From: Dysgonamonadaceae bacterium
GTDB lineage: Bacteria > Bacteroidota > Bacteroidia > Bacteroidales > Azobacteroidaceae
Direction of reading: 5' to 3'
Length of the DNA stretch: 64,000 nucleotides
Assembly (NCBI GenBank): GCA_031260045.1
Contig: JAIRKO010000011.1
Span: 59,256 to 123,255, forward strand
Each line of letters starts with the position of its first letter. Position 1 is the stretch's first letter. Below are positions 57,705-64,000 of the stretch, piece after piece. The notes below the pieces were generated by a model. It was given only the letters and a program-made list of their open reading frames with translations, searched no databases and was not told where the DNA came from. Both the position numbers and the translations under genes were made by a program.

Positions 57705-58361
57705 TTAAATTGTCTCGCCATAAGCCAAATCCCCTGCGTCGCCCAGTCCGGGAACGATGTATGCCTTTTCATCCAGATGAGGGTCGACGGCAGCCACCCA
57801 AACGGCGGTTTTGCCTTCCGGAAATATTTTACATGCCGCATCAATGCCCTGCTTTCCGGCAATAACGCAGGCTACGTGTATTTTGGCGGGATTTCCCCGT
57901 TGCAGTAAATTTCGGTAAACCGAATTCAGAGAACTTCCCGTTGCCAGCATCGGGTCGGCGATAATCAGCGTTTTTCCCTCTATTGACGGGGAAGACAGGT
58001 AACCCGTTTCAATCGAAAAATCGCTGTGGTTTTCGGTATATTTTCGCGAAGCGGAAATAAAAGCGTTTTCAGCCCGGTCGAAATACGAAAGAAATCCCTG
58101 ATGGAAAGGCAGCCCGGCACGGAGAATGGTCGCCAAAACAATCCGTTCGCAGGGAACGGAAACGGCTTTCACGCCCAAAGGAGTTTGTACGTCAATCGTT
58201 TTGTACTGTAATGTTTTGCTGATTTCATACGCCATAATTTCACCGATGCGTTCAATATTTTTCCTGAAACGGAGCCTGTCGTCATGGATGTGAATATCCC
58301 GAAGTTCGGCGATAAACTGGTTGAGAATGCTGTTGTTTTCTCCTAAATTGTTTATATTCAT
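57705..58361 (-). CDS. upp: uracil phosphoribosyltransferase
   Basis: [26 protein letters not shown]...[24 protein letters not shown]...[12 protein letters not shown]. Confidence 0.93.
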   Translation of the reverse strand: MNINNLGENNSILNQFIAELRDIHIHDDRLRFRKNIERIGEIMAYEISKTLQYKTIDVQTPLGVKAVSVPCERIVLATILRAGLPFHQGFLSYFDRAENAFISASRKYTENHSDFSIETGYLSSPSIEGKTLIIADPMLATGSSLNSVYRNLLQRGNPAKIHVACVIAGKQGIDAACKIFPEGKTAVWVAAVDPHLDEKAYIVPGLGDAGDLAYGETI

Positions 58362-58525
58362 GATGCGGTATTATTTTGCAAAAGTACAAAAAATTCCGGT
58401 TTGGGAAATAAGTCGTATATTTCGGACTTTTGAGACGGCTACGATAAATTTAACCTTAAAACCTTAAAAGAACTCTTTCAAACCCGCGATAATCACATTT
58501 CTTTCTATTTTAACCGACTTAATTA

Positions 58526-58533
58526 TTATCTTT
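58526..58533 (+). promoter_or_regulatory. -7 motif TATCTTTG upstream of nagB-like gene
   Basis: AATTATTATCTTTGCCGG. Confidence 0.5.
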
Positions 58534-58567
58534 GCCGGCAATTTTATCAAACTAACATATTTTTACG

Positions 58568-60478
58568 ATGAATAATTTTGAAAAAAGGTACGAACAAGTG
58601 CCGGTATCAATCTTTACGGATGCCGATACAGCCTCCGAACTGGTGGCGAAACAGGTGGCAACCCTCATTCGCGGGAAAGCGAAAAAAAACGAACCCTGTG
58701 TATTGGGACTGATTACCGGTTCCACTGTCATCGGCGTGTATGATCAACTAACAAATCTGCATAAAAAAGAAGGACTTAGCTTTAAAAATGTTGTTGTTTT
58801 CAATGTTGACGAATATTATCCGATTACGGGCGAGGAACTGCAAAGCCGAGCGAAATACCTGCACGAATATTTGCTGGACGAAATAGATATTTTACCCGAA
58901 AACGTCCATCTAATTCAAGGCAATCTGGAGAAAAAGGATATTTCCGGTTTTTGCCTCGAATATGAAAATAAAATCAAAGCCTCAGGTGGAATAGATTTGC
59001 AGTTGCTGGGTTTGGACAGTCGCGGGCAAATCGGGGCAAACGAGCCGGGTTCGATGTTCAATTCGCGTACCCGCCTGATTAATCTGGATTATTCGACGCG
59101 GATGCGGGCTGCCGGCGATTTTTTCGGCGAGGAAAACGTCCCCGATTACTGCATTACTATGGGTCTCGGCACCATTATGGAAGCCCGAAAAATTGTTTTG
59201 ATGGCTTGGGGCGAAGGGAAATCCAAAATAATCCGCAAAATGGTGGAAGAATCGGCTACGGAAATGATGCCGGCTTCCATCCTGCAAAAACATCCGAACA
59301 CTTCTTTTATTTTTGATACGCCCGCCGCCGCCGATTTGACCCGTATCAAAACGCCCTGGCTAATCGGTTCCGTTCACTGGTCGGACAAAATGATTCGGAG
59401 AGCCGTTTTTTGGCTCAGCGACAAATTGGACAAACCAATTCTCAAACTCACCGAACGGGATTACAACGACAGCGGGCTGGGCGAACTGATTTCCGAAGCC
59501 GATCACGCTAACGCAATAAACATCAAAGTATTTAACGACCTGCAACATACAATCACCGGCTGGCCCGGTGGAAAACCCAATGCCGACGACAGTACCCGCC
59601 CCGAAAGGGCGACGCCGTTTCCGAAACGGGCAGTCGTTTTCAGTCCGCATCCCGACGACGACGTTATTTCGATGGGCGGCACGCTGGCGCGGCTTTCCGA
59701 GCATGGACACGAGGTGCATGTCGCTTATCAGGTATCAGGGAATATTGCTGTTTTTGACGATGAAGTCGCCCGCTTTTTGGATTTTGTGCGCGATATTGCC
59801 CACGTTTACGGGTTTAATAGGGAGAAAGCGCAGGAAGCGTATTCCGAAACTTTGGCGTTTTTCGGGAAAAAACATCCGGGACAGGTTGATCTTCCACAAA
59901 TTGCGGTCGCTAAAACGGCTATCAGGCAGGGGGAAGCGCGTGCGGCTTGCCGTTATCTGGGCATTCCCGAAAATCGCGTGCATTTCTTGGATATGCCTTT
60001 TTATGAGACAGGTACGGTTAAGAAAAAACCGGTTGGGTCTGCGGATATTAAAATCATTACGGATTTGCTTCAGCAAGTGAAACCGCATCAAATCTTCGCT
60101 GCCGGCGATTTGTCCGATCCTCACGGGACGCATCGCGTTTGTTTCATTGCCATTCTGGAAGCCTTGAAAGAACTGAAACACGAAACTTGGATTGAGGATT
60201 GCCGTCTGTGGCTATATCGCGGCGCGTGGCAGGAATGGGACATTGCGGAAGTGGATATGGCTGTTCCGCTGAGTCCGGAAGAATGCAGAATTAAACGAAT
60301 GGCTATTTTCAAACACCAGTCGCAGAAAGACCGTCCGCTGTTTCCCGGAACTGACCCGCGCGAGTTCTGGCAACGCGCCGAAGAGCGCAACATGGCTACT
60401 GCCGTGAAATACGATAAATTGGGGATGGCGGAATATCAGGCGATGGAATTGTTTGTTCGATATTATTTTGAGAAATAA
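58568..60478 (+). CDS. nagB: NagB-like glucosamine-6-phosphate deaminase fused to PIG-L/LmbE-like deacetylase domain
   Basis: N-half NVDEYYPI, NEPGSMFNSRTR; C-half VVFSPHPDDDVISMGGTLARL...GDLSDPHGTHRVC. Confidence 0.88.
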   Translation: MNNFEKRYEQVPVSIFTDADTASELVAKQVATLIRGKAKKNEPCVLGLITGSTVIGVYDQLTNLHKKEGLSFKNVVVFNVDEYYPITGEELQSRAKYLHEYLLDEIDILPENVHLIQGNLEKKDISGFCLEYENKIKASGGIDLQLLGLDSRGQIGANEPGSMFNSRTRLINLDYSTRMRAAGDFFGEENVPDYCITMGLGTIMEARKIVLMAWGEGKSKIIRKMVEESATEMMPASILQKHPNTSFIFDTPAAADLTRIKTPWLIGSVHWSDKMIRRAVFWLSDKLDKPILKLTERDYNDSGLGELISEADHANAINIKVFNDLQHTITGWPGGKPNADDSTRPERATPFPKRAVVFSPHPDDDVISMGGTLARLSEHGHEVHVAYQVSGNIAVFDDEVARFLDFVRDIAHVYGFNREKAQEAYSETLAFFGKKHPGQVDLPQIAVAKTAIRQGEARAACRYLGIPENRVHFLDMPFYETGTVKKKPVGSADIKIITDLLQQVKPHQIFAAGDLSDPHGTHRVCFIAILEALKELKHETWIEDCRLWLYRGAWQEWDIAEVDMAVPLSPEECRIKRMAIFKHQSQKDRPLFPGTDPREFWQRAEERNMATAVKYDKLGMAEYQAMELFVRYYFEK

Positions 60479-60500
60479 AAAACTCAGTTGAAAAAATTAC

Positions 60501-61547
60501 TTATCTGTACAATTCCTCCTGTTTTTTTGTTGAGGCGTTGCCGGTAAAAAATTCCCCAAGCATTCCAATACCATAGCCAAAAAGTTGAATATAAGAAGCA
60601 ACAACTGCCATCAGCCCGATTTTTACACTTTTATTGCGGACGGCGGCATCTGTAAACAACAGCAATATATATAACGCAACAGGCAGAAGCGGCAACCGCC
60701 ACACGCCGCAAATCGCAGCAGAGCCGAAAACTGCGAACCCCGCCGCAAGCCCAAGCAGCAACAAATGCCCTAAAACAAAAGCCATCGGCAAAAGATGTAT
60801 AATCTTTAACAAACTGTGGTCTATCCTGCGCAACATCACGCGCCCTTTGCCAAAAGTGCGAACCTGTTTGAACATTTTACTAAAAGACGCCCGTCGTTTG
60901 TGATATACAAAGGCATTTTTATAAAGCGTGGTGCGAAAACCCGCCTGTTTTATCCGATAACTTAACTCAATATCTTCAGCAATCATATTATTAAATCCGC
61001 CTATTTTCTCGTATACCTTGCGCGAAAAACCCATATTAAATGAACGTGGTGAAAATTTATTTGCTTTTCCTCCCCGAATGCCGCCTGTTGTAAAAAAAGA
61101 AGTCATTGCGTAGTTGATTGCCTTTTGAGTATTGGAAAAACTTGCGTCGGCATTGTCGGGTCCGCCGTAACAATCAGAGTAATCGGCTTTAAGGCAGGCG
61201 CGTACTGCATCAATATACGTAGGTGGAATTACGCAGTCGGAATCGAAAATAATAAAATAGTCACCTGTGGCACGCTCAATGCCGTAGTTGCGCGTTTCGC
61301 TTCTACCCGAATTGGGCTTAAAAAAGTAGCGAATATTAAGGATTTTTGCGTATTCATTGCAAATATTCTCACATTTTAATGTTGAACCATCATCAACAAT
61401 AACAACTTCAAAGCCGCCGCTTTTGCCGCAATTGCTACCGCGCAAAACCGTCTGCACTGCAAGCGACGCAAGTAATTCATCAACCTCGTCCGGGCGATTA
61501 TAAACAGGCACAATTACCGAAAATAAAATATTATCAACACCCATCAC
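60501..61547 (-). CDS. family 2 glycosyltransferase with C-terminal TM segments
   Basis: FSVIVPVYNRPDEVDELLASLAVQT...VVIVDDGSTLKCENI...DYFIIFDSDCVIPPTYI. Confidence 0.9.
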   Translation of the reverse strand: MMGVDNILFSVIVPVYNRPDEVDELLASLAVQTVLRGSNCGKSGGFEVVIVDDGSTLKCENICNEYAKILNIRYFFKPNSGRSETRNYGIERATGDYFIIFDSDCVIPPTYIDAVRACLKADYSDCYGGPDNADASFSNTQKAINYAMTSFFTTGGIRGGKANKFSPRSFNMGFSRKVYEKIGGFNNMIAEDIELSYRIKQAGFRTTLYKNAFVYHKRRASFSKMFKQVRTFGKGRVMLRRIDHSLLKIIHLLPMAFVLGHLLLLGLAAGFAVFGSAAICGVWRLPLLPVALYILLLFTDAAVRNKSVKIGLMAVVASYIQLFGYGIGMLGEFFTGNASTKKQEELYR

Positions 61548-61767
61548 TGATTACTTAAGCATAAATCATGCGCTGTGCATTATAAACGCACCCTTCCTCG
61601 TACAACAAACGCAACAAATATACGGGATTTTATTGTAATGACAAAAATTATTGTGGATTTTTGTGTTATCATCATTTATGTTCGTAAAGTTTTGTTTTTT
61701 AGGCATATACTACCTTAACGAAAGGGCAAAAAAATTATGCGTTTTGCGTGCAAATGATTAAGTACAA

Positions 61768-62694
61768 TTAAAAGGTTTTCAAATAGCGCAAGTAAAGCCA
61801 GGGTCTCAGCCACCCGCCGTTTTTAAATATATTTCGGCGAAGAAAAGCATTCCAATATTTTCGGTCTGTATCCGGTAAATCTTTCAACAACAGTGGATTG
61901 TAAGTGTAAATATGGCTACAAAGCAGCCACGTTAACTGCATTGCCGTTTTTTTCGTCATTTTTTCTTCTTTTACAAATGAAACCCAGCTATCAACAATTA
62001 ACCTATATATGTCAAAAATTCGGCACATACTATACTTTACTTTTTTTACATCCGTATTTGAATTCACATTATAATGATAGTAAAATATATCGCTATTCAT
62101 CATTTTTCCGGCTTTTAACATCAATTTGGGATAGAATTCAAAATCCTGACATCGGAGTAACTTTTCATTAAATTTTAAATTCGATTGCTTCCAAAAAGCC
62201 GTTTTCACTACGTTTGTGTAAGGAGCGGCATGTACGCAACGTTTTTGAATCATCAAATTAAAGTAAGCCGTTCCCGTTAGTGGGCGACGTACCGGATACA
62301 GGTGGCTTTTTTTCGTTTTTTTTCCTGCGTTTTCGAGGTACATTGGCGTTTGCAAAATATCTACGTTGTTTGTTTTTGTTTTTTCATACAGCACATGCAG
62401 TGAGTCGGGTTCAATGTAGTCGTCGGCGTCAATAAACAGGAAATACTCGCCAGTTATCAATTCCAAACCTTTGTTGCGTGCAAAGGGGATTCCTTTGTTT
62501 TTCTGATTATACAATGTAATTCGCTTGTCTTTTTTAGCATATTCTTCCGCCGTTTTTTCGGAACCGTCGTCGGAACCATCGTTAACAAGAATGATTTCCA
62601 ATGAAAGATTATGCTGTGCAAGCACAGAATCCAAACATTGCGAAAAATAATTTTTACAATTGTAAAAGGGTATAATTACTGATAAGTTTACCAT
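61768..62694 (-). CDS. family 2 glycosyltransferase
   Basis: MVNLSVIIPFYNCKNYFSQCLDSVLAQHNLSLEIILVNDGSDDGSEKTAEEYAKKDKRI...YFLFIDADDYIEPDSL. Confidence 0.92.
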   Translation of the reverse strand: MVNLSVIIPFYNCKNYFSQCLDSVLAQHNLSLEIILVNDGSDDGSEKTAEEYAKKDKRITLYNQKNKGIPFARNKGLELITGEYFLFIDADDYIEPDSLHVLYEKTKTNNVDILQTPMYLENAGKKTKKSHLYPVRRPLTGTAYFNLMIQKRCVHAAPYTNVVKTAFWKQSNLKFNEKLLRCQDFEFYPKLMLKAGKMMNSDIFYYHYNVNSNTDVKKVKYSMCRIFDIYRLIVDSWVSFVKEEKMTKKTAMQLTWLLCSHIYTYNPLLLKDLPDTDRKYWNAFLRRNIFKNGGWLRPWLYLRYLKTF

Positions 62695-62771
62695 GATTTT
62701 TATATAAATAATTCGAGTTTTAAAATTTTTGATTGCAAAGGTAATGAATATTTTTATAAGCAAATGTTTTT

Positions 62772-62808
62772 TTGGATTGCTTCACTGCTTCGCACTTTGC
62801 AATGACGA
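62772..62808. repeat. palindromic intergenic repeat (half element)
   Basis: TTGGATTGCTTCACTGCTTCGCACTTTGCAATGACG. Confidence 0.75.
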
Positions 62809-62868
62809 CTGCGATAACTTAACTCACAATAGACTTGTTGCGAAATATCCCTTTACAGTAAAAAAAGT

Positions 62869-62876
62869 TATCTTTG
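62869..62876 (+). promoter_or_regulatory. -7 motif TATCTTTG upstream of transposase remnant
   Basis: AAGTTATCTTTGCCCAATG. Confidence 0.4.
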
Positions 62877-62880
62877 CCCA

Positions 62881-63081
62881 ATGAAATATGAGTTAGTAAA
62901 AGGATTTAATAACGATCGTTTTCGTCAAGTTAGCGGCGTCAATATTGACACCTTTAATAAAATGGTAGAAGTGCTTACAGTCAGCTATGCCGAAATTCAC
63001 AAGAAGCGTGATCGCCATCGTGAGTTATCCATAGAAGATATGCTTTCTGTTATTACGCTTTTTTACCGTTCAACAAAATAA
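62881..63081 (+). pseudogene. N-terminal remnant of an IS transposase (IS5-like, tentative)
   Basis: MKYELVKGFNNDRFRQVSGVNIDTFNKMVEVLTVSYAEIHKKRDRHRELSIEDMLSVITLFYRSTK resembles the N-terminal helical region of IS5-type transposases; no catalytic domain follows. Confidence 0.55.
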
Positions 63082-63190
63082 ACCGATTGTATTAAAAGTA
63101 AATAAATCAATAATATAGTAAATTTGAGTAAATTAAAATTCAATAAAGCAAACCGTTTTTAGTCCCCGATTTTTTAAAAAGTAGGGACTT

Positions 63191-64000
63191 TTACCGATTG
63201 AATAATTCCATTGCATTTTCTTTTGCTTTATCGGCAATATCGATGTAAGGCTTCATAGATTTATAGTCGCTGTGTCCCGTCCATTTCATAACAATTTGAG
63301 GAGCTATGCCGAGCATTAACGCATTGCATACGAACGTGCGGCGACCGGCATGCGTGCCTAACAATCTAAATTTAGGTATCACTTCATCAATTCGTTTGTT
63401 GCCTTTGTAATAGGTTATTGTTACCGGTCTGTCTATTTCGCACAATTTTCCTAAGTTTTTCAGGGCATCATTCATTTTTTTATTGGATATAACCGGTAAG
63501 GCTAAATTATTGGCAAATTCAAAGTTTTTATACTTGTCAAGAATTGCTTTTGAATAGTTGTTTAGTTCTATTTTCAGGCTATCGGCTGTTTTAACGGTTG
63601 TAATAGACAGATGCGTTTCAAATACATCGGAACGTTTCAAATTCGCGACATCAGAATAACGCAGTCCGGTAAAGCAGCAAAAACAAAACACATCGCGAAC
63701 CCTTTCAATGTTGGGCATTTTTTCAGGTATGTTGAAATTGTAAACAGTCATTAATTCATCCCAATCAAGAAATATAACCTTTTTTTCAGATGTTTTCAAC
63801 TTGGGGTTGAATTTCTGAAATTCAAAATTGCTGTTATATCTATTTTCGGTTGCCCACTTCAAAAACCGACGCAGGTAAAGCAGTTGATTTTCAATGGATG
63901 TGTTTCTCATGTCCAATTCATCACAAAGGAAAAAGACAAAATTCATTAAGTAATCCTTTGTTAATTTTTCAAACGCAATTCCGCTGTCGTAATTGGAAAG
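63191..64000 (-). CDS. tyrosine recombinase/phage-type integrase (5' end runs off window)
   Basis: Frame stays open to the edge (LSNYDSGIAFEKLTKDYLMNFVFFLC...); FCCFTGLRYSDVANLKRSDV; HAGRRTFVCNALMLGIAPQIVMKWTGHSDYKSMKPYIDI: R..HxxR..H..Y catalytic set. Confidence 0.92.
   Translation of the reverse strand, partial: LSNYDSGIAFEKLTKDYLMNFVFFLCDELDMRNTSIENQLLYLRRFLKWATENRYNSNFEFQKFNPKLKTSEKKVIFLDWDELMTVYNFNIPEKMPNIERVRDVFCFCCFTGLRYSDVANLKRSDVFETHLSITTVKTADSLKIELNNYSKAILDKYKNFEFANNLALPVISNKKMNDALKNLGKLCEIDRPVTITYYKGNKRIDEVIPKFRLLGTHAGRRTFVCNALMLGIAPQIVMKWTGHSDYKSMKPYIDIADKAKENAMELFNR

Overview
64 kb chromosomal window with a Bacteroidales-like signature (TAnnTTTG -7 promoter motifs, T9SS-like C-termini, Bacteroidetes-type NagB fusion). 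No rRNA, tRNA or CRISPR array was recognised. Contents from left to right: (1) a housekeeping block (hflX running off the left edge, mltG, clpP-clpX, recQ) interspersed with small toxin-antitoxin pairs; (2) a ~19 kb array (10.2-29.5 kb) of five consecutive same-strand giant secreted proteins with N-terminal signal peptide, beta-helix-like glycine-rich repeats, several repeats of an Ig-like ~90-aa module, a cadherin-like segment (seen in four of five) and a T9SS-like C-terminus, interrupted only by a hicAB pair; (3) a molybdenum nitrogenase cluster on the minus strand, nifH-nifI1-nifI2-nifD-nifK-[two opposite-strand DUF5618/HEPN-like genes, one frameshifted]-nifE-nifN, with no nifB in the window; (4) an ABC-2 efflux operon (TetR, TolC, HlyD, 2 ATPases, 2 permeases); (5) tsf-rpsB-rpsI-rplM, glycogen debranching enzyme, rhomboid, SAM methyltransferase, aspS, a nucleotidyltransferase, ruvB, upp and a NagB-PIG-L fusion; (6) a right edge with two GT2 glycosyltransferases, a transposase remnant and a tyrosine recombinase. 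Two families of intergenic repeats run through the window: a ~35-100 bp palindromic element (GGATTGCTTC...GCAATGACG) and a degenerate heptad repeat (AGTTAAGAACTAAGAACTAA / TTACGAGTTACAAG). The best candidates for something undescribed are the five-gene array with its repeated module, palindromic elements placed between nif genes, a structured leader in front of the first array gene, and a paired CTACNGAAATGTAGG site upstream of nifH. All product calls come from reading motifs by eye; no database search was run.
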